Origin: Marinobacter sp. NP-4(2019) | Lineage (GTDB): Bacteria; Pseudomonadota; Gammaproteobacteria; Pseudomonadales; Oleiphilaceae | DNA: 64,000 nucleotides | NCBI RefSeq assembly: GCF_003994855.1 | Contig: NZ_CP034142.1 | Coordinates: 186,001-250,000 of the forward strand | Direction of reading: 5' to 3' | Shown: positions 43,798 to 54,080 of the stretch, piece after piece | Layout: every line of letters starts with the position of its first letter | How positions within the stretch are numbered: position 1 is the stretch's first letter | Translations under genes and position numbers: made by a program | The notes under the pieces: generated by a model | What the model was told of the DNA's origin: nothing | The model's database searches: none | Seen by the model: only the letters and a program-made list of their open reading frames with translations

Positions 43798-44408
43798 TCA
43801 CCCGTCTCCTGGAACGTCTCTACCATGAGAAATATCTTCTGTCGCGCACGGTGTAAAAGCACACGAAAGTTAGAGGCACTGACGTCCAGAATGTTACACA
43901 CATCGGCGGATTTATGCTGGTGGGCTTCGTACAGCATCAGTGCGGAGCGTTGGGGTTCAGGCAGTGCCGAGAGGTGTTTGTCCAGGCAGTCGCTGAGCGC
44001 GCCGTTCTCCATCAGGGTGTCCGCGGATTCGTCAAACCGCAGTTTGGGAGGCATTTCCCAGCGGCCGGAGGCGTTGAAGCGGTTTTCCAGATCCGGATCC
44101 AGACTATCGGTAAAGTCGATCGGGACTTCGCGTTTGGTCGATCTGAGCCTGTTTTTGCAGCGATTGGCCACAATGCGGTGAAGCCAGGTTTTTAGCCCCG
44201 AACGGCCCTCGAATGTCTGAATTGCGTCGATGACCGTCACCCAGCAGTCCTGAACAATGTCTTCAGCGCTTGAACGATCAAGGTAGAAGCGCGCGACCGC
44301 AAGCATGCCCGGGGTGTATGCTCGCACCGCTTCGTGGTATGACTGCTGATCGCCCGACTTCAGCCTTGAGATCAGTGTGTTCTCGTCAGGATCATCCGTG
44401 CCAGTCAT
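43791..44408 (-). CDS. ECF-family RNA polymerase sigma factor
   Basis: A 205-residue ECF sigma. Region 2 is seen in RFYLDRSSAEDIVQDCWVTVIDAIQTFEGRSGLKTWLHRIVANRC and region 4 in LPEPQRSALMLYEAHQHKSADVCNILDVSASNFRVLLHRARQKIF. It is co-transcribed with the zinc-finger anti-sigma (seven-base overlap). It is the best candidate for reading the GTAAC-N15-GTGTC promoters in this window. I found only a degenerate copy of that motif upstream of the gene itself (about 44482-44511). Confidence 0.92.
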   Translation of the reverse strand: MTGTDDPDENTLISRLKSGDQQSYHEAVRAYTPGMLAVARFYLDRSSAEDIVQDCWVTVIDAIQTFEGRSGLKTWLHRIVANRCKNRLRSTKREVPIDFTDSLDPDLENRFNASGRWEMPPKLRFDESADTLMENGALSDCLDKHLSALPEPQRSALMLYEAHQHKSADVCNILDVSASNFRVLLHRARQKIFLMVETFQETGEC

Positions 44409-44605
44409 GCGGTTTCCTTTTATGAGTAAGTGTTCAAGAATAGCAATGAGTTCGTTGATTTCCCCAAAAGTTCCCGGCGAATATCGACCAGTGCTGTGAT
44501 CAATTTGTTAGACATTTATGAGCTCAGGTTGACACATTCCATGACCTGATCACGTAAAACAAAATAAAGTTCAAGGGTTGCAGACCAGCCAATCTCAATT
44601 TTTCT
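44409..44605. other. Divergent regulatory region between ECF sigma and TVP38-reductase
   Basis: No gene found. AT-rich patches and a degenerate ECF-like site (minus strand, about 44482-44511, TAACA then TGGTCGA at 15-base spacing) are present. Confidence 0.35.
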
Positions 44606-44632
44606 GTAACACTTTCACCAATCGCGTGTCAT
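44606..44632 (+). promoter_or_regulatory. ECF-type promoter of the TVP38-reductase gene
   Basis: GTAACA (44606-44611), 14 bases, then GTGTCAT (44626-44632), 35 bases before the ATG. Identical hexamer and heptamer to the DUF3179 site. Confidence 0.74.
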
Positions 44633-44667
44633 AGCGGCATCGGATTTCAGGCAACAAGGATTACTTC

Positions 44668-46878
44668 ATGACATCGAAAAAATGGATTCTGGTCGCCCTG
44701 ATTGTGGCGGTGGTCATCGGGTTTATTGCCAGCGGCGGTGATGAACTGCTGACGTTGCAGAATCTCAAGGATAACCAACAGCTTCTGGAAAGCTGGATTG
44801 GGCGGAATCTGGTGGTCGCAGTGCTCGGTTTTGTGGCCATCTACGTGGTGGTTACGGCGCTGTCGCTACCCGGGGCGGCCATCATGACGCTGGCCGGCGG
44901 CGCATTCTTCGGCAATATCTACGGCCTGGCTGCGGTGTCCGTCGCTTCTACCATTGGTGCTTCCATTGCCTTTCTTGTCGCCCGCTTCCTGCTCCGTGAC
45001 ACGTTGCGTGAACGTTACAGGGACACCGTCGCCAAGATGGATCGCGGCATTAAAAAGGACGGTGCCTTTTACCTGGCGACCCTGCGGCTGGTGCCGGTGT
45101 TTCCGTTCTTCCTGATCAACCTCGCCATGGGGCTGACCGCGATGAAACTGCGCACCTATGCGCTGGTGAGCTGGGCGGCGATGCTACCGGGCACGTTTGT
45201 GTTCGTGAACGCCGGCACCCAGTTGAGTCAAATTCAGTCCACCGGGGATATCCTGTCGGCCGAGCTCCTGTTGTCCTTTGCCTTGTTGGGGCTGTTCCCG
45301 CTGATCGCAAAATTTGTGGTGGGCTTTATCCGTCGTCGCCGGGTGTACGCGGGCTGGCAAAAGCCGGAATCCTTTGACTACAACCTGCTGGTGATCGGCG
45401 GCGGCTCTGCCGGTCTGGTCTCTGCCTATATTGCCGCTGCGGTGAAAGCGAAAGTGGCCCTGATCGAAAAACACAAGATGGGCGGCGACTGCCTGAACAC
45501 CGGATGTGTGCCATCCAAGGCGCTGATTCGCAGTGCCAAGGCAGCGGATACCCTGCGCCATGCCAATCGTTATGGTCTGGAATCGGTGCCGGTAAAAGGC
45601 TCGTTCAGGAACATCATGCACCGGGTGCAGGAGGTAATTGCCAAAGTGGAGCCCCACGATTCCCCCGACCGTTATCGAAAATTGGGTGTGGATTGCATCT
45701 TTGGCGAGGCAACGTTCGTATCTCCCTGGGAGTTGGAGATAAAACACAACGATGGCCGCACCGAGCGACTGACTGCTCGCAGTATTGTGGTCGCCACCGG
45801 CGGCAAACCGGCGATGCCACCGATTCCGGGGCTTAAGGAAATGAACCCGCTTAACTCGGACAACCTGTGGCAGTTACAGGACCAGCCGGAGCGCCTGTTG
45901 GTGCTGGGCGGCGGACCCATAGGCTCCGAACTGGCCCATGCCTTTGCCCGACTGGGCAGCAGGGTGACTCAGGTGGAAATGGCGGATCGTTTGCTGATAA
46001 AGGAAGACGTCGAGGTCTCCGAGCTGATCCGTAAACAGTTCGAGCGGGACGGCATCGACCTGCGGTTGGGCCACGCTGCAAAAGAGTTCGCGGTCGAGGA
46101 CGGGGAGAAAGTGGTGTACTGCGAGCATCAGGGCGAACGCATCCGGATTGCCTTTGACGAGGTGCTGGTGGCCGTCGGCCGTGCAGCCAATACCGAAGGC
46201 CTGGGCCTCAGTAACATCGGCGTTGAGACCCTGCCCAACGGCACCGTACCGGTGGAGGAAGACATGAGTCTTCGCTTCCCCAACGTCTTTGCCTGTGGTG
46301 ATGTGGCCGGCCCCTACCAGTTTACCCATGCGGCGGCCCACCAGGCCTGGTACGCGGCGGTGAACGGCCTGTTCGGACAGTTCAGGCGTTTCAGGGTGGA
46401 TTACCGGGTGATGCCCTGGGTGACCTTCACCTCACCGGAAGTGGCCCGCGTGGGCCTCAGTGAGGCGGAAGCGAAGGAGAAAGGAATTGCCTATGAAGTC
46501 ACCCGCTATGGCCTGGATGACCTGGACCGCGCTATTGCCGAAAGCGAGGACTTTGGCTTTATCAAGGTACTGACCCCGCCGGGCAAGGACAGAATTCTGG
46601 GCGCGGTGGTGGTGGGCAGCCATGCCGGGGAAATCCTCGCGGAATTCACCCTGGCCATGAAACACGGCCTGGGCCTGAACAAGATTCTGGGAACGATCCA
46701 CCCGTACCCGACCTGGAACGAATCGGCCAAATACGCCGCCGGCGAGTGGAAACGTGCCCACGCACCTCAGGCTGTCCTGAATCTGCTGGAAAAGTTGCAC
46801 GGCTGGCGCCGTGGCAAAAACACGAAAACACCGAGGAGTACCTATGCCCCTGATCGAAACCCGACCGGCCCGAAGTAA
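44668..46878 (+). CDS. TVP38/TMEM64 membrane domain fused to FAD-NAD(P) disulfide reductase
   Basis: A 736-residue fusion. Residues about 1-225 are a TVP38/DedA-like membrane domain (VVTALSLPGAAIMTLAGGAFFG, LRLVPVFPFFLINLAMGLT). Residues about 235-715 are a class I pyridine-nucleotide-disulfide reductase: LLVIGGGSAGLVSAY, GGDCLNTGCVPSKALIRSAK (redox pair) and the C-terminal IHPYPTWNE histidine-glutamate motif. It resembles mercuric reductase/dihydrolipoamide dehydrogenase but lacks the C-terminal CC of MerA, so Hg reduction is unlikely. It is under an ECF-type promoter and overlaps the radical SAM gene. Confidence 0.88.
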   Translation: MTSKKWILVALIVAVVIGFIASGGDELLTLQNLKDNQQLLESWIGRNLVVAVLGFVAIYVVVTALSLPGAAIMTLAGGAFFGNIYGLAAVSVASTIGASIAFLVARFLLRDTLRERYRDTVAKMDRGIKKDGAFYLATLRLVPVFPFFLINLAMGLTAMKLRTYALVSWAAMLPGTFVFVNAGTQLSQIQSTGDILSAELLLSFALLGLFPLIAKFVVGFIRRRRVYAGWQKPESFDYNLLVIGGGSAGLVSAYIAAAVKAKVALIEKHKMGGDCLNTGCVPSKALIRSAKAADTLRHANRYGLESVPVKGSFRNIMHRVQEVIAKVEPHDSPDRYRKLGVDCIFGEATFVSPWELEIKHNDGRTERLTARSIVVATGGKPAMPPIPGLKEMNPLNSDNLWQLQDQPERLLVLGGGPIGSELAHAFARLGSRVTQVEMADRLLIKEDVEVSELIRKQFERDGIDLRLGHAAKEFAVEDGEKVVYCEHQGERIRIAFDEVLVAVGRAANTEGLGLSNIGVETLPNGTVPVEEDMSLRFPNVFACGDVAGPYQFTHAAAHQAWYAAVNGLFGQFRRFRVDYRVMPWVTFTSPEVARVGLSEAEAKEKGIAYEVTRYGLDDLDRAIAESEDFGFIKVLTPPGKDRILGAVVVGSHAGEILAEFTLAMKHGLGLNKILGTIHPYPTWNESAKYAAGEWKRAHAPQAVLNLLEKLHGWRRGKNTKTPRSTYAPDRNPTGPK

Positions 46879-47815
46879 GCGCATTCCGGCCGTGGAAGTC
46901 CTCGAACCCAGGGCGTTCGACAGCTGGACCCACACCCGCAACGGCGACCCGCGTGGTTATATTGACGCGGATAAGTTGAAAGAACTGTGGATCCATACCG
47001 GCACCGCCTGCAACCTGGCCTGCCCGTTCTGCCTGGAAGGGTCTCACCCTGGTGACGGTCGGATTCCGGGCATGAAACTGAGCGATGTGAAACCGTTTAT
47101 CCATGAAGCCATCGATATGGGCGTGGAGCAGTTCTCGTTCACCGGCGGCGAGCCCTTCGTGATCCGGGACTTCGTCAACATCCTCGATTACGCCAGCCAG
47201 CACCGGCCCTGCTTCGTGCTTACCAACGCCACCGAGCCGCTGCACAAGCGCCAGCACCAGCTGCTGCCGTTGCTGGACAATCCCTATGAAATCCATTTCC
47301 GTGTCAGTCTGGACTTTCCGGACCGTGCCCGCCATGACAAGGATCGCGGCGAAGGCAGTTTTGACCAGGCGCTGGATGGCATCTGCTGGCTGATCGAACA
47401 GGGCTTCAAGGTATCCATCGCCCGCCAGACCGATCCAGATGAGATTCCCGCTGACGTGGAAGCCGCGTTCCGCGAGATTTTCCGTGAATGGCGTATTCCC
47501 GAGAATCTGGCGTTCACCGCCTTCCCGGATCTGGGTACACCGGGCTCCGAAGATGGCAGCCCGGAAATCACCGAAACCTGCATGGAGAAGTACCCGACGA
47601 AGGAAAGCCGGGCCCATTTCATGTGTACCTACACACGGATGCTGGTGAAAAAGGGCGATCAGGTTCGGGTGTATGCTTGCACGCTGGTGGACGATGATCC
47701 CCAGTACGATCTGGGCGGGTCGCTGGCCGAGAGCATGGATGAACGCATCATGTTGCGGCATCACCGGTGTTTTGCCTGTTATCGGTTTGGTGCCAGTTGT
47801 TCGGAGCCTGGTTGA
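46844..47815 (+). CDS. Radical SAM protein
   Basis: A 323-residue radical SAM enzyme. The cluster motif reads TACNLACPFCLEG (CxxxCxxC), followed by FSFTGGEPFV (GGE SAM motif). C-terminal cysteines (HRCFACYRFGASC) could hold an extra cluster, as in SPASM-like enzymes. The ATG at 46844 has GAGGAG five bases upstream and overlaps the end of the reductase gene, so both share the ECF promoter. Substrate unknown. Confidence 0.87.
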   Translation: MPLIETRPARSKRIPAVEVLEPRAFDSWTHTRNGDPRGYIDADKLKELWIHTGTACNLACPFCLEGSHPGDGRIPGMKLSDVKPFIHEAIDMGVEQFSFTGGEPFVIRDFVNILDYASQHRPCFVLTNATEPLHKRQHQLLPLLDNPYEIHFRVSLDFPDRARHDKDRGEGSFDQALDGICWLIEQGFKVSIARQTDPDEIPADVEAAFREIFREWRIPENLAFTAFPDLGTPGSEDGSPEITETCMEKYPTKESRAHFMCTYTRMLVKKGDQVRVYACTLVDDDPQYDLGGSLAESMDERIMLRHHRCFACYRFGASCSEPG

Positions 47816-47854
47816 TTTTCCGGGCTTCGGTTTAGCCTGAGAACTTGGAGTTGC

Positions 47855-47938
47855 GGCCTTTGGGGTTGGGGAGACCCTCCAAAACGAGAACCGTGGCTTC
47901 TCTGACTGTTTTGGAGGGTCTCCCCAACCCCAAAGGCC
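47855..47938. repeat. Long perfect inverted repeat 1
   Basis: Perfect 31-base arms (47855-47885 and 47908-47938) enclose a 22-base loop. The loop holds AGAACCGTGGCTTCT, itself nearly palindromic. It is too long and lacks a T tract for a simple terminator. See the related repeat at 47986-48074. Confidence 0.92.
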
Positions 47939-47985
47939 GTGTCTGACTGAAGTGGTATTTCAGACGGCGATTGCCAAAGCATGGT

Positions 47986-48074
47986 GGCCGGTAAGGGGTG
48001 GGTATGGTTTTCCAAAACATTCAAAGAAGCCACGCTTCTCCGTTTTGGAAAACCATACCCACCCCTTACCGGCC
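47986..48074. repeat. Long perfect inverted repeat 2
   Basis: Perfect 33-base arms (47986-48018 and 48042-48074) enclose a 23-base loop. The loop read on the opposite strand agrees with the loop of repeat 1 at 19 of 22 positions, so this is a second copy in inverse orientation. Outer arm sequences differ but both arms end in CCAAAAC next to the loop and start with GGCC. Confidence 0.92.
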
Positions 48075-48106
48075 TGCCCCCAAAGACAACGAACCGGAAA
48101 TGAACA

Positions 48107-49510
48107 ATGAACTTCACTGAAGCCTCCCTGTTCTGGGGATTCCTGTTGGTATACGGCGTGGTTATGTATGCCCTGTCGCCGAAGAGCAAGAACGCGAATT
48201 CGTTTTATAAAGGCGCTGATGATCACGGTAACCCGGTGGGTCAGTGGTCACTCACGGCGAGTATTTTTATCAGCTGGATTTTTGCCAAGTCGGTGACCAA
48301 TGCTGCCAACCTGGGTGCGGCCTATGGTGTGGTCGGTGGCCTGGCCTATGCCAGTTACTGGTTGTCGATTCCGGTGGCCGGTTACGTGATTTATCTGATT
48401 CGTACCCAGACCGGCGCCCGCAGCCTGCAGGATTTTCTGACGTCCCGCTTTGGGCGGCTGGCCAGTCTGGCGTTTGCGGCGGCGATTCTGATTCGGTTGT
48501 ATAACGAGGTCTGGAGTAATACCGCCGTGGTGGGCGGTTACTTCGGGTTGCCGGGTGAGTGGGAATACTATGCCGCGGCGATGTTGTTCACTGTGTTTAC
48601 ACTGGCCTACAGTCTCAAGGGCGGGTTGCGGTCATCGATTTTTACCGATGTTATTCAGGCTTTTGTGTTTGTCTTCTTCGTTGGCGCGGTGTTGTTCCTG
48701 ATCATTCCGGCCAACGATACCAGTGCCCTGCTGAGTAATGGCGAGTTCAGGCTTAACGCCGGCTTTGATCTGCTTCTGGTAGCCCTGCTGCAGCTGTTCA
48801 GCTACCCGTTCCACGATCCGGTGCTGACCGATCGGGGCTTTGTGAACAAGGAAAAGACCATGCTCAAGAGCTTTGTGGTGGCCGGGCTGCTGGGTTTTGT
48901 GGCGGTGTTTGTCTTCAGTCTGGTGGGTGTTCACGCCCGTTTGAACGGCATTGACGCCATGGGTAATGCGCCGGCGGCTGTGGGGCAGTCATTGGGGCTG
49001 GCGGCGCTGTTCTTTATGAGTGTGGTGATGATGACTTCGGCAGGCTCAACGCTGGATTCCACCTTTACCTCGCTGGCGAAATCGCTGGCGGTGGATTTGC
49101 CACGGCTGGCTCAGCGCGCAAAGGACAAGTTGCCGAGTATGCGTGTTGGTGCGGTGGTGATGATTGTGTTTGCGTTCCTGGGTAACCTGCCGATGTTTGC
49201 CGGTACCGATATTCTCAAGGCCACCACCATCTCCGGCACCATGGTGATGGGGCTGGCGCCGGTGTTCCTGTTCTATGGCTTTACCCGCTGGTCGCCCTGG
49301 AGTTTTCATCTGAGTTTCTGGACCGGTCTGGGGCTGGGGGTTCTGCTGGCCGCCGGGTTGATTCCGTCAGGCTGGGCCATTGGTGACGGCAAATACGCCA
49401 TGCTGCTTGGCGTGAATGCCTACGGCTTCCTGATCTGTTCCGCCGGGTTCTTCCTGCCGCTGGTGCTAAGGCGCCTCGCAGGCAAATCCCTGGCTACCAG
49501 TGGTGTCTAG
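48107..49510 (+). CDS. Sodium:solute symporter family transporter
   Basis: A 467-residue membrane protein of the SSS family, with about twelve to thirteen helices (for example SIFISWIFAKSVTNAANLGAAYGVVGGLAYASYWLS). Signature-like blocks are SFVVAGLLGFVAVFVFSLVGVHARL and MMTSAGSTLDSTFTSLAKSLAVDL. The solute is unknown. The gene begins 32 bases after hairpin 2 and ends two bases before the phosphoesterase-like gene, so they are co-transcribed. Confidence 0.88.
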   Translation: MNFTEASLFWGFLLVYGVVMYALSPKSKNANSFYKGADDHGNPVGQWSLTASIFISWIFAKSVTNAANLGAAYGVVGGLAYASYWLSIPVAGYVIYLIRTQTGARSLQDFLTSRFGRLASLAFAAAILIRLYNEVWSNTAVVGGYFGLPGEWEYYAAAMLFTVFTLAYSLKGGLRSSIFTDVIQAFVFVFFVGAVLFLIIPANDTSALLSNGEFRLNAGFDLLLVALLQLFSYPFHDPVLTDRGFVNKEKTMLKSFVVAGLLGFVAVFVFSLVGVHARLNGIDAMGNAPAAVGQSLGLAALFFMSVVMMTSAGSTLDSTFTSLAKSLAVDLPRLAQRAKDKLPSMRVGAVVMIVFAFLGNLPMFAGTDILKATTISGTMVMGLAPVFLFYGFTRWSPWSFHLSFWTGLGLGVLLAAGLIPSGWAIGDGKYAMLLGVNAYGFLICSAGFFLPLVLRRLAGKSLATSGV

Positions 49511-49512
49511 GC

Positions 49513-50469
49513 ATGGCTGATCCTGAAGGTCGCAGTTGCCCCTTGGCCTACCGCTACAGCCCGGCTGCTCTTTGCCGGGAAGTCAGTCAGGTGTCCGAGG
49601 ATGTGCTGTATATCATCGGCGGGCTGTACGGTAACCCCTTCGCCCTGGATGAAATTGAACGGATGGCCCTGGCAGAGGAACACCAGGGCCAGCGGGTAAA
49701 ACTGGTCTTCAATGGCGACTTCAACTGGTTCAATGCCAGTGACACGTTGTTCCGGCAGATCAATAACCGGGTACTGGATCATACGGTGACCCTGGGTAAT
49801 GTGGATTTTGAACTGGCCACTCCCAGCGCAGGTGCGGGTTGTGGTTGTGCCTATCCGGATTATGTCGACCAGGGCGTCGTTGAGCGTTCCAACCGAATAA
49901 TGGAGCGGCTCCAGGCGCTGGCCGGTGAACATCCGGATGTGCAAAAACAGCTGTCCGGATTGCCGAGGTATCGGTGTCTGATGTTTGGAGGCCTAAATAT
50001 TTTGGTGCTACACGGCGACCCGGAGTCACTGGCAGGCTGGGGACTGGCCCACGAATCTTTTGTGGCGGGCAACGATTTGGCATTGGCAGAATGGTTCAGA
50101 GAGTCGGATGCGGACGTGATGGTGTCCACCCATACGTGCCTTCCCGTCCTGTGGTCGGGGATGGTCGATGAGCGGTTTCGTGTGGTGGCCAATAATGGCT
50201 CTGCGGGCATGGGCAATCTGCTGTCGGACCCCCGTGGGCTGATTACTCGCCTGGGCTTCACAAGCCCCCTGGCCGAGCCTGTGACGGGCATTGAGCATCG
50301 TGGCCTGAACATTTCGCTGATGCCTGTTTCCTATGATCTGGAGGCTTGGTTGCCGCAGTTCGACCGGCTCTGGCCGGATGGCTCACCGGCGGCGGTGTCC
50401 TACCGCAACCGTATTATCTCAGGCACCTCCCTGAGCCCGGTAGATATCGTTTTTCCTTCCAATTCGTAA
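49513..50469 (+). CDS. Metallophosphoesterase-like protein
   Basis: A 318-residue protein. The blocks YIIGGLYGNPFALDEI, LVFNGDFNWF, NILVLHGDPESLAGW and DVMVSTHTCLPV resemble divergent calcineurin-like phosphoesterase motifs (D, GD, HGD, H). It also contains a cysteine pair in GAGCGCAYPDYV. It follows the symporter by two bases. I place it in the superfamily with moderate confidence and cannot name a substrate. Confidence 0.6.
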   Translation: MADPEGRSCPLAYRYSPAALCREVSQVSEDVLYIIGGLYGNPFALDEIERMALAEEHQGQRVKLVFNGDFNWFNASDTLFRQINNRVLDHTVTLGNVDFELATPSAGAGCGCAYPDYVDQGVVERSNRIMERLQALAGEHPDVQKQLSGLPRYRCLMFGGLNILVLHGDPESLAGWGLAHESFVAGNDLALAEWFRESDADVMVSTHTCLPVLWSGMVDERFRVVANNGSAGMGNLLSDPRGLITRLGFTSPLAEPVTGIEHRGLNISLMPVSYDLEAWLPQFDRLWPDGSPAAVSYRNRIISGTSLSPVDIVFPSNS

Positions 50470-50555
50470 TCAATTTGTCACTGGCGGTTGCTTCAATCCG
50501 GTCTATTCTAATAGAACAAGTGTGGCCTGTTCAGCGCAGGTCATTCAGGCTCAAC

Positions 50556-50583
50556 TTGAAATATATTTTGTGGTCTATATAAT
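50556..50583 (+). promoter_or_regulatory. Sigma-70-type promoter of the ect operon
   Basis: TTGAAA and TATAAT are separated by 16 bases, in an AT-rich stretch ending 35 bases before the ectA ATG. This is the strongest vegetative-type promoter in the last third of the window and fits osmotically induced ect promoters. Confidence 0.65.
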
Positions 50584-50618
50584 TTAACCCTAATTTTTTG
50601 ACGCGAATTGATCACGCT

Positions 50619-51134
50619 ATGACATCAGAAGGCTCGAATACCACCGCCATCACCCTTCGCACACCTGTGAAAGATGATGGCTACAGGCTCCACCAGCTGG
50701 TGGCTGAATGCCCGCCGCTGGACCCCAACTCGATTTACTGCAACCTGTTGCAGTGCAGCCACTTTGCCGAGGCCGGCGTGGCCGCGGAGAAGGACGGCGA
50801 TCTGGTCGGCTTTATCTCCGGATACATCCCTCCCCAACAGCCCGAAACCGTGTTTGTCTGGCAAGTGGCCGTTCACGAGAAAGGTCGTGGACAGGGTCTG
50901 GCCAAGCGGATGCTGAAAGAGATCGTGGCCCGGGATGCGTGTAAGAACGTGACGCACCTGGAAACCACCATCACCGAGGACAACGAAGCGTCCTGGGCAC
51001 TGTTCCGCTCATTTGCCCGTGACCTGGGAGCCGAGCTCACCTACCACGAGCACTTCGAGAAAGAGACCCACTTTGGCGGCAAGCACGATTCCGAATTCCT
51101 GCTGCGCATCGGGCCCTTTACCAAGCCAGTCTGA
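50619..51134 (+). CDS. ectA: L-2,4-diaminobutyrate acetyltransferase EctA
   Basis: A 171-residue GNAT acetyltransferase of ectoine synthesis, which acetylates diaminobutyrate at N-gamma. Diagnostic blocks are LVAECPPLDPNSIYCNLLQCSHF, VWQVAVHEKGRGQGLAKRML (acetyl-CoA loop) and LETTITEDNEASWALFRSFARD. The ATG at 50619 was chosen over an in-frame TTG at 50598. It is the first gene of ectA-ectB-ask. Confidence 0.95.
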   Translation: MTSEGSNTTAITLRTPVKDDGYRLHQLVAECPPLDPNSIYCNLLQCSHFAEAGVAAEKDGDLVGFISGYIPPQQPETVFVWQVAVHEKGRGQGLAKRMLKEIVARDACKNVTHLETTITEDNEASWALFRSFARDLGAELTYHEHFEKETHFGGKHDSEFLLRIGPFTKPV

Positions 51135-51180
51135 GAGTCTGTTACTGACCAGGCGTCATTGACCGCTATCTGGAGTAGCC

Positions 51181-51205
51181 GGCAGACCACTGAGGTAGGT
51201 CTGCC
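51181..51205 (+). other. Hairpin between ectA and ectB
   Basis: Eight-base arms GGCAGACC and GGTCTGCC with a nine-base loop lie in the unusually long 167-base gap between ectA and ectB. It could modulate processing or partial termination. Confidence 0.4.
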
Positions 51206-51247
51206 AGAAGGCTTTAACCAACGTGTGGCTGGCTGATCGCGACGTAA

Positions 51248-52570
<1,323 letters not shown>

Positions 52571-52621
52571 GGCGCTTCCCTCATCCAGACACTCATTCTG
52601 CAGGATAGCGAAGGCGACACT

Positions 52622-54064
52622 ATGACTACCCAACAACATACCGTAGAAAAGATCGGCGGCACCTCGATGAGCAATTACGAGGCCGTCCGTGACAACATCA
52701 TCATCGGTGGACGCAGCAAGGAAGACCTGTACCAGCGCATTTTTGTGGTGTCCGCCTACGGTGGCGTTACCAATGAATTGCTGGAACACAAGAAAACCGG
52801 TGAGCCGGGCGTGTATGCCCTGTTTGCCGATGCTGAATCCGACTGGGCCTGGGGTGACGACCTCACCAAACTGGTGAAGTTCCTGACCGATATTAACGGT
52901 GAGCTGTTTGAGGATCCCATGCTCAAACAGCAGGCGGACCAGTTCATCACCGACCGTATTGAGGGTGTTCGCGGTTGCCTGATCGACCTGCAGCGTCTGT
53001 GTTCCTATGGTCAGTTCCAGCTGGAAGAGCATCTGCTGACTGTACGTGAAATGCTTGCCGGTATCGGAGAGGCGCACAGTGCCTTCAACACGGCGCTGAA
53101 GCTTCAGCAGGAAGGCATCAATGCCCGTTTCGTGGATCTCACTGGCTGGCGCGACAATGAATTGCTGCCGCTGGATGAGAAGTTGAAGCAGGCGTTCGAT
53201 GCGGTCGACCTGACCCGGGAACTGCCCATCGTGACCGGGTATGCCCAGTGCAAGGAAGGTCTGATGCGGACTTTCGACCGTGGCTACAGCGAGATGACCT
53301 TCAGCCGGGTGGCGGTGATCACCGAGGCCCGCGAGGCGATTATCCACAAGGAATACCACCTCAGTTCCGCCGATCCCAATATTGTTGGTGCTGACAAGGT
53401 GGTGCCGCTGGGCCGGACCAACTATGACGTCGCCGACCAGCTGGCCAACCTGGGTATGGAAGCTATCCACCCCCGTGCCGGCAAGGGCATGCGCCAGAAC
53501 GAAATCCCGCTGCGGGTGATGAACACCTTTGAGCCGGAGCATACCGGTACCCTGATCACCGGCGATTACGTCAGTGAGAAGCCCCAGGTGGAAATCATTG
53601 CAGGCGCCAAGGGCGTATTCGCCATTGAGGTGTTCGACCAGGACATGCAGGGTGAGCCGGGCTCCGACCGCCGCATCCTTGATGTGCTGAGCCGCTTCAA
53701 GGTTCGCTTCATGTCCAAGGACACCAACGCCAACACCATCACCCACTATGTCGGCAGCACGCTGAAACACGTCAAGCGGGTGGTCAAGGCGCTGAAGGAA
53801 GAGTTCCCGAATGCGGAAATCAATACCCGCAAGGTGGCTGTGGTTTCCGCCATTGGCAGTGACATGAAAGTGCCGGGCATCCTGGCTCGCTCAGTGAAGG
53901 CGCTGGCGGACGAGGACATCAGTGTTCTTGCCCTGCACCAGTGCATGCGTCAGGTGGACATCCAGTTTGTGGTGGACGAGGATCACTATGAGAAGGCCAT
54001 CGTCGCCCTTCACGGTGTTCTTATCGAACCGCACAACCACGAGTACGCCATCGTCGCGGCGTAA
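52622..54064 (+). CDS. ask: Ectoine-type aspartate kinase (Ask_Ect)
   Basis: A 480-residue aspartokinase of the group linked to ect operons. It starts TVEKIGGTSMSNYEAV (kinase phosphate-binding motif) and has two C-terminal ACT domains (VEIIAGAKGVFAIEVFDQDM... and KVAVVSAIGSDM). It feeds aspartyl phosphate to EctB's substrate. Only 51 bases separate it from ectB; ectC, normally between, is absent. Confidence 0.95.
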   Translation: MTTQQHTVEKIGGTSMSNYEAVRDNIIIGGRSKEDLYQRIFVVSAYGGVTNELLEHKKTGEPGVYALFADAESDWAWGDDLTKLVKFLTDINGELFEDPMLKQQADQFITDRIEGVRGCLIDLQRLCSYGQFQLEEHLLTVREMLAGIGEAHSAFNTALKLQQEGINARFVDLTGWRDNELLPLDEKLKQAFDAVDLTRELPIVTGYAQCKEGLMRTFDRGYSEMTFSRVAVITEAREAIIHKEYHLSSADPNIVGADKVVPLGRTNYDVADQLANLGMEAIHPRAGKGMRQNEIPLRVMNTFEPEHTGTLITGDYVSEKPQVEIIAGAKGVFAIEVFDQDMQGEPGSDRRILDVLSRFKVRFMSKDTNANTITHYVGSTLKHVKRVVKALKEEFPNAEINTRKVAVVSAIGSDMKVPGILARSVKALADEDISVLALHQCMRQVDIQFVVDEDHYEKAIVALHGVLIEPHNHEYAIVAA

Positions 54065-54080
54065 TACCTGCCGGCGTTAC

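Noticed and set aside
44482..44511. Possible autoregulatory ECF promoter before the sigma gene
   Set aside because: The motif is degenerate and spacing is off by one; not strong enough to list as a site.
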